From Cephalotus follicularis (taxonomy: Eukaryota; Streptophyta; Magnoliopsida; Oxalidales; Cephalotaceae): a DNA stretch of 64,000 bases. A program made the position numbers and the translations under genes. Shown here one piece after another: positions 37,865 through 48,554 of the stretch (position 1 is the first letter of the stretch; every line of letters starts with the position of its first letter). The notes under the pieces are model-generated. The model worked only from the letters and a program-made list of their open reading frames with translations. It searched no databases and was not told the origin of the DNA. The stretch spans positions 205,037 through 269,036 of the forward strand of contig BDDD01000052.1 in the NCBI GenBank assembly GCA_001972305.1, in the 5' to 3' direction.

Positions 37865-39660
37865 TGTTAGAGATGAAGTGCTGCGAGCCAATGTCGAGCT
37901 TGTATTTACTTTATCTTGTATAAACGATTTATAAATTCAATAAAGATGTTTATGTTTTATCAATGGCTATGAGTTTGTTTCATTAATATATGCTTTATTA
38001 ATTGTAAATGAATGTCCCAGAATAAAGTTAGAGAGCCAAGTTCATGATGAGATCATGATGTGAGAGTTGGAATCTCGGTGTACTTTATTTCGAATCTTCC
38101 TGGTCATAGGATTGACACTCAGGGCATGATCAATCCGGATAGACCAGCACGTACTGTCAGATCAGTAAGCAGAGGGTGATTGATCTCACACTCACTCGCA
38201 TGGATGATGCTACGACAACTACGTGGGTGCTCATTTAATGAGTTCACTGAAGGTGACTGTTGATAGAATATCTGTATGGAGTTTTACTTACATGTCAGAT
38301 AGAATTCTAGTTTTACAATCGTGCATGTGGTCCTTAGACATGAGCCGTCACTGGATGTCTTGTGCATAAGGTGCTATGTTTTGATGATGCTTAAATACAT
38401 ATTCTATGAAGTGTATATAGGTATTAGTTAGATAGAATACGCTTATGTATTGAGGCATGTGAACTACAACAACGAATCCATTGCTTCTAATAAAAGAAGA
38501 TTATGCTCAGGATGATTTTAGTTAGCGATTAAACGCCTGGCCAGACTAGCCACGATATCAAGGGTGTGATATCATTGGTTGAATATTAGAGGGGCACCTC
38601 TAATATTATTATGGCTAATGAAATATAGTCACGAGACTAAAAATTAAATTATTGGGGTCTGACATAATCCGTACCCTAGATTTAATTAGAGCATTGTCAA
38701 TGGAGGGACTATACGAGCATGTACCTATAAATAGTGGTTTGTAAATGATTCATATTACCTGGGGATCGTTATGCATTGCTAGATGTCGATGTCGACCAGT
38801 AGGATGCCTGAGATTAAATTGATAAATTAATTTTGAAAGAAAAAGAAATAAAAGAGTTTTAATTCGATATATTCAAGAGAATATTTTTTATAAGATAATA
38901 AATATTTAATTGGATAATTTGTGAGCGTTACAATTTAATCATACGACCAACATAATAGTGAACCCATAGGGTCACACACAATACGGGTAGATGTTTTCAA
39001 CACGTGATGAGAGAAAAATAATTGGGATGTTATTTCGTAATTTTATTTAATGAGATTAAATATATATATATATGTAAATTAATGAGATTAATTATCCTTA
39101 ATGAGATTAAGGAAAGTAGAAGTCAAAAAGGAGAGAAAGACTATCTAATGAAGAATCCTAAATGCATTAGGAAACCCTAAGCATGATAGGATAAGAGTTT
39201 GTATTCTAATATGATTGTCTAGCAGCAAGTATATATAGAACACACCCCCCTTCCTATTGAGAGTTGTTGTTGGACGTTTTTTGTGCTCTCTCTTGGTGTC
39301 TTCTCTCCTCTCTCTCATATACAATCAATAGTTGAATGTTTGAGAAACCTGGTGTTAGAAATTGAAACTTGGTGTGGATACCTTGGAGGATTTCTATACT
39401 TGGAAGCTAGAACCGTTTAATACGTTCAACAAGTAGCTGTGCTTTTGGAAGCAAGAAGCCTCATTGGAAGAAGGAAGGAGCCGCCCCATTCATATGAGTA
39501 ATTCCGCCTGCTCCTTCCTATTGTTTTATATCTAACTATATATGTATGCTCAAAAGATCTATGAAACGAACCATATGGCTTGATATTCATGAGATGTATA
39601 TGTTTTAGGGTTTTATGCATATAGATATTTTATTGTATAAATCTCCATAATGTTCCAACA
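37865..39660 (+). repeat. Cop-B 3' LTR
   Basis: 1796 bp, following AGTGGGAGAT (37855-37864). TATA box at 39230-39238. Followed by TSD gtata (39661-39665). Confidence 0.93.
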
Positions 39661-39665
39661 GTATA

Positions 39666-41480
39666 GGTAATGCCTCCATTTGCATAGTACAAAGATTATC
39701 GTTGCCAACTCAAGATCATGAGTTGCGTAATTCTCTTCATGAGGCTTTAACTTTCTTGAGGCATATACGATCACTTTGCCATTCTGCATAAGTACGCATC
39801 CCAAGCCACCTCTGGGTGCATCACTATATACAATGAAACCTTCATTACTTTCTAGTAGGGTCAGAATCAGTGCAGAAATTAGACGGTGCTTCAACTCTTG
39901 GAAGCTCTGCTCACAATTATCACCCCATACCAAGACCGCCTTTTTCTGTGTTAGTCTGGTCAGTGGTGTGGCTATTCGTGAAAACCCCTCGACAAAACGG
40001 CGAGAGTATCCTGCTAAGCTCTGAAAACTACGGACCTCAGGCACGTTTGCCAGCCTCATCCAATCTCTTATCACCTCAATCTTGGCTGGGTCCACTAATA
40101 AATCGGTACTAGAGACAATGTGCCCTAAGAAAGCCACCTCTGACAACCAGAACCCACATTTGCTAAATTTGGCATACAACCGATGTTCCCTCAAAACTTT
40201 CAAAGCCAAGTGCAATGCTCTCCATGTTCCTTCATCGATTTAGAATACATCAGGATATCATCAATAAAGACTACAATGAACTGGTTGAGGTATGGGCTAA
40301 ACACCCTGTTCATTAAGCTCATGAATGCAGCAGGAGCATTAGTCACTCCAAACGGCATGACTACAAATTCATAATGCCCATATCATGACCTGAAGTTGCC
40401 TTAGGAATGTCTTCTGCTTTAATTCTGAGCTGATGATACCCTGATCTCAAGTCGAACTTGGAGAATACTGAGGATCCACTCAATTGATCAAATAAATCGT
40501 CAATATGTGGCAGAGGGTACTTTTTCTTGACCGTAGCCTTGTTAAGCTACCGATAATCGATACACATTCTGAGGGATCTAGGTACTCCCCATGGGGATAC
40601 ACTCGGTATGAAGAAACCTTTATTGAGTAACTCCTACAATTGTAATTTCAACTCCTTCAATTCAGGAGGGACCATCCTATGGGGAGCTCTCGATATAGGT
40701 GATGTTCCTGGCAGGAGTTCAATTACAAATCCACATCACCCTCTGGAGGTAAGGAGGTCAATTTCATCCGAAAACACATCCGGTTATTCACAGACAATTG
40801 GGACATCCTCTATCCTTGGTGTCCATTTCTTGCCATCTGATACATGCGCCAAGTATCCAATACAACCTTGTCTCATAAGCATTGTTAGCTTGCATAGCAG
40901 AAATCATTTTGATTGGTTGATGCTCTAAGGTTCCAATAAACCAGAATTGAGACTAGACTGGCAGATTGATGGTTACATCCTTCTGATAGCTTTCTACATG
41001 AGCATAGTGTGCCGATAATCAATCCATCCCAAGGATTATATCAAGTTCATCCATCGGCAACACTATAAGGTCGGTTAGCAAGATCCGTTAACCTATGGGT
41101 TATGAACCCACTAGGAACTTCTTAGCTTTCCTTGCTTCAGTGCTAACCATATGAGGTGTTATCCTTGATAATTCATTAACCTTGGCCTCATACTGGTTAC
41201 CATCATGCTGTAGCCACTTGTCACTGCATCATTTCATTCATTGGGCCATCAATTCATACATCTCTCTCAATAATCTCTAGGCTATTCTTGACTCGGAGTA
41301 ACGTTTTTTTTTACTTCTTGGGACATATTCTCTTATTCTACAACCCCATTAGCAGGGTCTGTCTAGTTGTCGGCCTAGATCTATCTCCTCTCGTGGTCCT
41401 TCCGCATCGACCTTCCATATTTCTACCTTGCATAAATGAAATGGGTTCATATTACACTTATCATTTCCTCAACTCCAAGT
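39666..41480 (-). pseudogene. Gyp-A gag remnant, protease, RT and RNase H, fossil
   Basis: The best-preserved minus-strand stretch (39666-40215) is the RT end and RNase [86 protein letters not shown]. Earlier RT sequence lies at about 40215-40760 with [13 protein letters not shown]-like and FIDD-like stretches. A protease-end trace (LPMDELDIILGMD) is at about 41040-41080 and a short basic gag start (MEGRCGRTTRGDRSR) at about 41370-41420. Most of gag is missing. It is broken throughout. The coding continues at 30030 across the Cop-B insertion. Confidence 0.85.
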
Positions 41481-41571
41481 AACTTCAAATTAATATAGCA
41501 CTTTATCCAATCAATCACTTTTAATTTCCAACAGCCAAGGACCCTATCCTGGCGTATCCAGAATAGTCCGG

Positions 41572-41583
41572 CTCTGATACGAA
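41572..41583 (-). other. Primer-binding site of Gyp-A
   Basis: On the minus strand it reads CGTATCAGAGCC immediately inside the 5' LTR end, a slightly diverged initiator Met-tRNA site. It fixes the orientation of Gyp-A. Confidence 0.75.
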
Positions 41584-41585
41584 AC

Positions 41586-42425
41586 TGTCAAGCCCCGAAT
41601 AGAGCGGAAACCCCATGATTTGACACATGATCACCGTCCCTTAAATCTATGCAATCTCATATAAATCATACTCCCAAAGTGCTATAAATTTAAAACTTTA
41701 ATCAATCATATTACATCAGCAAAATAATCAATTTATATACATTCTAACTCTTATAATTTTACGAAAATCGGGCAAGTAGTATTCGTTTATCGGACTACGC
41801 CCCCTGTAAAGAAAAACATAATTAATATGTTGGGCTCAGCCCTCAGTATACCACACTCTCATAGGAGGAAAGCCAGAAATACACATTCTAATACCTCAAA
41901 TGATGAACCCATCCATATCTAATACATCAACACACATTTATATCTTATGCACTGCCACAAGCCGACAAGTCAATAGCTGAAATAAAACATGTCTCTAATA
42001 CATCATCTGTTCATTTACATTAACCACATTTATATAAGGTAGGTCGGAGGAGATGTAGATCCTTACTCTGCGATTTTCTGATCACTGCGACGCTTCACCT
42101 GGACTTGACCCATCCATTAAAATGAATGGGTCAGCAACCCGAAGGTAGTGTACAATATACATATGCGGTGAATGTCCAGAGTGAAGCAGATATATGCATG
42201 TGACATGAGAATGCAGACATATCAATTGATCCTAACATAAGTCATATTATTATTCAACAGTTCATAATCATCATCTATGTTATTCCCTACCCTTAGGCAC
42301 TCTATTAGAAATCTAGAGGTTGACTTAATATATATATTGTCCCATACCAGCATACATATATAGTTAAACATCTAGAGGTTACCTAAATTTATATACTATC
42401 CTATACCAGCATATTTAAGTAGTCA
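41586..42425 (-). repeat. Gyp-A 5' LTR, 3' portion only
   Basis: It starts TGTCAAGCCCCG on the plus strand and parallels 15724-16440. Shared blocks include cgaaaatcgggcaagtagta, cagaaatacacattctaata and ctagaggttgac. It includes the perfect 8-bp inverted repeat TGACCCAT/ATGGGTCA (42106-42133). It stops at the LTR-E insertion. The rest of this LTR is not identified in the window. Confidence 0.8.
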
Positions 42426-42703
42426 TGTCACGCCCCGAACCGCGAGGGTAAAGTGAGATATGTTCCATTCAATCCAATAATATAATAATCATACACCCAA
42501 AGTGCTATAAATTTATCACTTCAATCAATCATTTAACATCAACAAGATAATTAAATCAAATATAATCTAACTCTTATAATCTCCCAAAAATCGGGCATGA
42601 AGTATTCGTTTATCGGACTTATGCCCCCTGTAAAGAAAACCACAGTTTAGCATGGGCTCAGCCCTCAATATGTCCACACACCCAAAGGAGGAAAATTAGA
42701 AAT
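42426..42703 (-). repeat. LTR-E: piece of a second LTR related to Gyp-A, interrupted by Cop-C
   Basis: It restarts with TGTCACGCCCCGAACC after agtca (42421-42425). It then repeats the LTR-terminal sequence just seen at 41640-41860 (cccaaagtgctataaattta, then aaaatcgggcatgaagta). Two LTR ends in the same orientation this close imply insertion of one into the other. It is cut by Cop-C at 42704 and no right end is seen. Confidence 0.7.
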
Positions 42704-42844
42704 TGTTGATATTTATGTGTTACAATCTTTGTTTTGATGATAACAAAACACTTAATGTGTTTGTTGATGTGAAGGATAAGTTTGAAAGTAATAAATAGGA
42801 AAAGGTTCAAGTGCAAAACAAGAAAATTGTGCATATCAGACTTA

Positions 42845-43330
42845 TTGGCATCAACGACTATACTATAGGCGTCAATGTGCTGGGCTTGAGTATGAGTTCT
42901 GGGCTTTGGAAGATGATCTTCACCAACCCCTTGAATGATTCTCGTCGACGTGCTCGGGATTGCATTATTGGCGTCAACGCCATATGGAAGACGTCAACGT
43001 CAAAAGGTGCAATTTTGGATAGTAGGTTTGGACGTTAACGTGAAGCCTTTTTAGCGTTAACACCAAGCTAGAAGATGTCAACATCATATTTAGTCGTCAG
43101 CGCAAATGTGTGCACAAATTAGAACAAAGACTTGGACGTTAACACACAAGGGAAGTGGAGTCAACACAAATGACATTCATGTCAACGTCATGAATACGCG
43201 TCAATGTATATATGAATAAAGATAGACAAAAGTTTATGGTGTCAACGCAAAAAACTAATGGAGTTAACACATAAGGGGATAGACATCAATGCCATGCGTA
43301 CAAGTCAAAGGCAATGATAGCCAGACACAA
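42845..43330. repeat. TCGA/TCAACG-type palindrome cluster in Cop-C LTR (U3)
   Basis: About fifteen degenerate copies of ggcgtcaacgcc-like motifs in both orientations, all upstream of the TATA box at 43429. Confidence 0.8.
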
Positions 43331-44199
43331 AATTTGCAAAAAATGAAGTTGCTAAAATGGTGAGATCCTACCATACATGACTCCAACGCGCCCTTGATGA
43401 TTGCAACAGTAATATTCAACAAGAAGGCTATAAATAGAGGCCGAATCAACAGCAAAAGATAAAGCAATACATCAAGCAATTCTCAATTAAACTTTCATAT
43501 TCTCAAAGAGCCTTTGTTATATTTTGCAATCTTTATCTTTGATATTTGTGACGACCCGAATTCCCTTTTACACTGTTCATGCATACATCGTACCGTATTG
43601 TACCGTACTGAACTATATTGAATTGAGGTATTCTTATACCTATTGATATTGTATTGGTCATATGCATGTATAGTCGGGATTTTGGGCCGAGTTTCGGAGA
43701 GTTGATCGAATCGACTATTTAAGTTAATTCTTTCTCTCTTTTCTCTCATTATTCTCATTTCCTCTTCTCTCTCAAGCTGGTGCCTCCATCTTCCTCCCTT
43801 GCAGCCAGAATTGAATCTCCATCGACAAGGACAGTGATTACAAGTGGTGGCTTACCGATTGCACAAGAAAGTAGTGGATTATTGGGCGTTTTCAGCCGAT
43901 TGATCCATCGTTAGCTCAACTTTTGAAGCTTCAGTGAAAGGTAGGACTTCTTTACTGAATTGCCTACTGTTTTATTAATTGATTGATTGAATTGCATGAT
44001 TGAATTGAGGTTCTGGGGTTTGTAGCAAACCCTTGACCTAATTGTTAAATTGAATGATTGAAATCGAATTTGGAAGGTTGTAACTAGTCTTTCTGACCTC
44101 AAATGATTGATTGTAAACTTTGGTTTTCAATTAATGGCTTTAAATTGGATTTTAACCTGAGATTGGCCCTATTTTCTGCACAAAATCGACTTTGCCCGG

Positions 44200-44540
44200 A
44201 AAAGACATCGACCCTTAGCCCAAAGACGTCGATGTCTTTCTCATACGAGTGCTATATCCTTGATTCTGCAGCAAAGACATCGATGTCTTTCAAAGACGTC
44301 GACGTCTTTTCCTTGAGATGTCTCTCCCCTGGAAAGACATCGACGCTGAACATCGATGCGCATTCTTAGGCTATTTTTATTGAAAAGCGTCAACGCCTTT
44401 CTCCAAAGACGTCAACGTCTTTGGCCAGTTCTCTGCATAAACAGGGAAGGACATCGATGTCTTTCTAAAGACATCTACGTCTTTCCTCCGTTTTAAAGAG
44501 GAGTCGATGTCTTTCACCAAAGACATCGATGCCTAATGTA
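44200..44540. repeat. TCGA/ATCGAT palindrome cluster in Gyp-B 5' LTR
   Basis: Two neighbouring perfect 18-bp palindromes, AAAGACATCGATGTCTTT (44273-44290) and AAAGACGTCGACGTCTTT (44292-44309), plus about ten degenerate copies. The counterpart in the 3' LTR is at 51475-51810. Confidence 0.95.
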
Positions 44541-45536
44541 TTGAAAGGAGGTTTTAACTGTTTTAAAGCTAGTTTTCCACTTCTTTTCACATCGCCACTT
44601 GACCGGAGCCTTACTTGAGGTGATCAAGTGTTTGAAAACAGTTTTAATGATTGTACTGACCGATTGATTGCTTGGGTCATGAGTGTTGCTGCGAGTCTAA
44701 GTCGGTAAAATGGATGCACGTTCCCATTCCTCCATTAGGCACCACCACTTATTGGCCTTGCTTCGACGTTGTATTGATACATTGACCGATTGCTTGGGTC
44801 ATGAGTGTTGTTGCGAGCCTAAGTCGGTATGATGGACGAATGTTCCCATTTCTCCATTAGACACCACCACTTATTGACTCTACCCAATATTGTATTGACT
44901 TGATTGATTGATTGATTGATTGTATTGTATGGATCCTATAGAGCGACCTCATGATTCGTGTTGGCATGTTAGGTTGTTGACTCTATCCACCTATTCTGCC
45001 AATCGTTTCATTTATTGTATTGTATTGACCCGCTGATGAGCAGTACTGATTGATTGTCGATTGATGCTCCCTTGAGGTCGTAGCTCCCTAATGGTATCAG
45101 TAGCTCCCTCGGTTGTAGCTCATCGAGACCGTATTGACCCAGCCATAGGCTGGAAGATCTATGAGTCCCAGACCTGATCAATCTGGAAATCGTAGATAGA
45201 TCTCCCACCCTTTTTGAAGGACTACCTTCCGTGGGATTGATCACCGCTAACCGATTGACATTGTATTGACTCGGTCGCATGCTCTATAGGATATTGATTT
45301 ATTTATTGGGTGTTTCATACACCGCCATTGAGTGTCTGCCATTGTATTGATTGTTTGTTATAGATCCTATCCGTATGCTCTGTTATGGGCCACTGTCATA
45401 CAGGTAGTCTGATCGCCAATTGTACATGTACATTTGCCATGTCATGCATTGATATTGTACATCGCACATTGATATTGTATTGATTATCACCGATATTGCA
45501 TATTGTACATGCATACATGCTGCATGGGGTTTCTGC

Positions 45537-45553
45537 TTAGCCAGCGTGGCTAA
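45537..45553 (+). other. Perfect inverted repeat TTAGCCA-gcg-TGGCTAA in Gyp-B LTR
   Basis: A 7-bp stem with a 3-base loop, 367 bp before the LTR end. Related stems occur at the same relative place in LTR-B, LTR-C, LTR-C' and the Gyp-C LTR. Confidence 0.85.
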
Positions 45554-45923
45554 CCTCATCCTTCGGGGTGGGGCTATGTTGTATCTTTGTGTGCGACATA
45601 GGTAGGGCAGCAGGTAGCAGCGGACAGAAGGATTGAAGACTTGATTTTATCGCATGACTGCTTGGGTACTACAGGACTGGTTATGATATTGTAGTGAAAA
45701 GTTTGGAAGGTTTTATACTGAAATGCTGCATTCTAAAAGACTGTATTGTAAAAGATTGTTTTGTACTGTATGAATGCATTTGTTTTGTATCTTCCGCAAG
45801 TGTTATATATTGTAAAGTTTTAAGTTTTTCACATTTTTATATTGCTAGTCCACACCATTGTATTGTGTATTAGATTGAGAGTAATGCCACATGTCCGCCC
45901 TACGGGCGCGGGGTGTTACAGTA

Positions 45924-45934
45924 TGGTATCAGAG
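45924..45934 (+). other. Primer-binding site of Gyp-B
   Basis: TGGTATCAGAG, three bases past the LTR end, the initiator Met-tRNA type. Confidence 0.9.
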
Positions 45935-46103
45935 ATATTGGTCGGCCTACTAGCTAAGTATATAAATGCGTTGATTTAGATTGACTGAATGGATTTTCAT
46001 GATATGTGTTCATGCTTATTCATGCTATTGTTATTGGAAAAGAGATTTATATTGGAATTGAAAGTGATTGTATCTGATCATCCCATTGTTGTCTCTTATA
46101 GTA

Positions 46104-47240
46104 ATGGAAAATAGAGGAAGGCGTGGCCGACGGGGTGGAAGGAATGCTCATGCCCTTGCTCCTGCCCCTGCTCCTGTTGATGATGAACAAGCTCTTGGTA
46201 ATGCTTTTCCAGAGTATGATCCCAATGCTCCACCAGTGGGTGCTGACCCTGAGGTTTGGAGACAATTGTGTGCCACTATGGCACAGATGCATACTCTGAT
46301 GGGACGCCAATAGGCTAGAGTGTAACGTAGACCAAGGAGAGAAGACATGTTGAGCCGCTTCTTAAAGTTGCAACCTCCAGCATTTGTAGGAATCCCTAAC
46401 CCTACCCTTGTTGAGTCTTGGCTAATCCACCTGGAAAAGATTTTTGAGGTCATGGGATGTGATGATGAATAGAGATTGGTATTGGCAGTGTATATGCTCC
46501 AAGGAGAAGCTGAGCACTGGTGGGCTATGGTTAACACGAATTGGACAAGAAATGGTATAGTCCGCTCTTGGGATGCCTTCAAAAGAGGATTCAATGCAAG
46601 GTACTACCCTCAAGTTGAGATAGACAGAAGGGAGATTGAATTTGGTAAATTGGTACAAGGAAGCATGACAGTTGCTGAGTATGAAGCAAGATTCATGCAG
46701 TTAGCCCGATCTGCTCCATACTTAGTGGAAGACCAAGAGCGTAGAGCAAAGAAGTTCCTTCGGGGACTGAGATTGGATTTGAGGAGGAAATTGAATCTCT
46801 TGGGATTGTCCTCCATATCAGATATTTCTTCCCGAGCTATGCAGCTTGAGGATATTGCAGCTGAGGCTAAATTGATGAGGAATGCAGCCCATACCAGGCC
46901 TACTCCTTCTTCTTGGCAGAGTGGTAGTGACAGTGGCAGTGCTAAATCACAGAAGACTGATAGTAGCCCCTTACCTGGTTCTCAGGGTAGCAATCAGGAT
47001 AGCGGGAATCTGTCCTGTTCCCAGAGGAGAGGCAGATCGAGGAATGCAAGTTGAGGAGGCCGATCTTCATCACCTAGTCAGGGTGCACCTTCCAGACTTT
47101 CTGAGAGTGGTAATCAGAGTGCTACGGTTCCTTGTGTGCATTTTCAGAAGACCAACCATACTTCTGAGAATTGTAGATGGTTCTTGGGCCATTGCTTGGT
47201 TTGTGGTGGTCCTGACCACAGTGCTAGAGATTGTCCTCGG
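46104..47240 (+). pseudogene. Gyp-B gag with zinc knuckles, fossil
   Basis: The start is ATG at 46104 with a basic N-terminus (MENRGRRGRRGGRNAHA) and an alanine-proline stretch. The capsid domain (Retrotrans_gag) shows EAEHWWAMVNTNWTRNG, FNARYYPQ, EFGKLVQGSMTVAEYEARF and KKFLRGLRLDLRRKL at 46500-46810. A serine-rich linker follows. Two knuckle-like motifs end it: CVHFQKTNHTSENC (47131-47175) and CLVCGGPDHSARDCP (47193-47240). It is broken in a few places. Confidence 0.9.
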
Positions 47241-47379
47241 AGTTCTCGTCCTAGAGGATTTGATCAGACACAGCGGACACCGCCTCCACCAGGACCTACA
47301 GCTAGTGCACCGTCTTCTTCCCGGGGGACTTCGCATTCCAGGGGGAAGCAGCCTATGAGTTCTGCTCCGACAGTTCAGG

Positions 47380-48090
47380 CTAGAGTGTTTGCTATGGAAC
47401 CGAGTGCTGCAGCAGGGTCAAATGTTGTGATTGGCGGTACCATTCGACTCTTTCAGCTTCCAGCGCGGGTTCTTATTGATCCGGGTTCATCCCATTCGTT
47501 CATTGCATTGCATTTTGTCTCCCATGTTGGGTTGAGACCCGAGTAGCTTCCTTTCTTTATGGAGGTATCCACACCTCTCGGTGAGTCAGCGACCACCGAT
47601 CGAGTGTGTAGAGATTGTATTGTTGAGATTGATGATCGTTGCTTGTTAGCCTATCTTGTTGTTTTACCGATGGATTGCCTAGATGTGATTCTTGGCATGG
47701 ATTGGTTATCTGCTAGCTTTGCTCAGGTAGATTGTCATCAGAAAGTAGTGGTTTTCAGTCCTCCGGGACGACCACCTTTTCGGTTTCTTGGCACCTTGGA
47801 GCCTTTGTTTGTTCCGATGATTTCGGCTTTGCATGCGGACAGATTGTTACGACAGGGATGCCAGGGGTTTCTGGCACACGTGCCTGATACAGACAGATGG
47901 CGGCCAGAACTGGAGGATATTCCAGTGGTTTGCGAGTTCGGAGATGTTTTTCCTCGTGATTTGACGTCATTGCCGCCAGACAGAGAGATAGAGTTTGTGA
48001 TTGATTTGATACCAGGAACTGGACCGATTTCTCAAGCACCATACCGAATGGCACCGATAGAATTGAAAGAGTTAAAGATACAGTTATAGA
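47380..48090 (+). pseudogene. Gyp-B protease and linker to RT, fossil
   Basis: The retropepsin flap is seen as VLIDPGSSHSFIALHF (about 47470-47517) and the second half as VLPMDCLDVILGMDWL (47663-47710). The linker to RT includes PVVCEFGDVFPRDLTSLPPD and FVIDLIPGTGPISQAPYRM, the normal entry into gypsy RT. Confidence 0.88.
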
Positions 48091-48109
48091 ATCTTCTTGA
48101 CAAAAGTTT

Positions 48110-48545
48110 TATAAGACCTAGTGCTTCACCCTGGGGAGCACCTGTTTTTTTTGTCAAGAAGAAAGATGGATCGCTCCGTATGTGTATTAACTACCGATAG
48201 CTCAATAAAGTTACAGTGAAGAATAAGTACCCTCCACTGCACATTGATGAGCTGTTTGACCAGCTTAGAGGAGCGACAGTGTTTTCTAAGCTCGACTTGA
48301 GATCGGGCTACCACCAGTTGAAAGTCAGACTGGAGGATATTCCGAAGACGGCTTTCAGATCGAGATATGGCCATTATGAGTTCTTAGTTATGCCTTTTGG
48401 TGTGACTAATGCTCCTGCGACTTTCATGGACCTGATGAACTGAGTGTTCAGGCAGTATTTGGATCAGTTCATTGTAGTGTTCATTGACGACCTCTTGGTC
48501 TATTCCAGGACCGATGAGGAGCATGCCCAGCACCTCTACATTGTA
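48110..48545 (+). pseudogene. Gyp-B reverse transcriptase, fossil
   Basis: Gypsy RT motifs in order: [75 protein letters not shown], then FIDDLLVYS (about 48480-48506) with the catalytic DD. The reading is broken in several places. Confidence 0.9.
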
Positions 48546-48554
48546 CTGTAAACT

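Larger units (their letters stand above)
30036..39660 (+). mobile_element. Cop-B: near full-length copia element (TNT1-94/Tork-Angela-like), broken
   Basis: LTRs of 1.8 kb (30036-31853 and 37865-39660), both TGTTAGAGATG...GTTCCAACA, are flanked by the perfect duplication gtata (30031-30035 and 39661-39665). The primer site (31857-31868), gag, protease, integrase, RT and RNase H occur in copia order, followed by the purine tract AGTGGGAGAT (37855-37864). Parts are well conserved, but the coding region has roughly eight breaks and the leader carries an inserted LTR. The LTRs look about 93-95% alike by eye, suggesting moderate age. The insertion lies in the RNase H region of Gyp-A. The lineage name is inferred from motif and LTR length. 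Confidence 0.93.
15724..42425 (-). mobile_element. Gyp-A: minus-strand Ty3/gypsy chromovirus, broken and split by Cop-A and Cop-B
   Basis: On the minus strand the parts run 5' LTR (41586-42425, then interrupted), primer site (41572-41583), a gag remnant, protease, RT and RNase H (39666-41480). The coding part resumes with RNase H end, integrase and tail (28424-30030), then a purine tract and the 3' LTR (28423 down to 15724). The left boundary is TGTCAAGCCCCG, the reverse of a TG...CA LTR end, preceded by gttct as presumed target duplication. The two large interruptions are separate copia insertions with their own duplications. The far end of the 5' LTR is out of view because of LTR-E. Gag is much reduced and the coding region is broken in many places. 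Confidence 0.82.
43547..45920 (+). repeat. Gyp-B 5' LTR
   Basis: Layout in order: TATA-like ctatttaag (43715-43723), pyrimidine leader (43730-43800), TCGA-palindrome cluster (44200-44540), and a ~116-bp tandem duplication with gggtcatgagtgttg (44650-44880). The perfect inverted repeat TTAGCCA/TGGCTAA (45537-45553) follows, and then the terminus. Confidence 0.93.

Noticed and set aside
44103-44369. Open frames with recurring KTSTLS/DVDVFS peptides (also 51526-51892)
   Set aside because: Translations of the AAAGACGTCGACGTCTTT-type clusters in Gyp-B LTRs. Different frames give equally open text.
47070-47336. Arginine-rich minus-strand frame
   Set aside because: Antisense shadow of the Gyp-B gag zinc-knuckle region.
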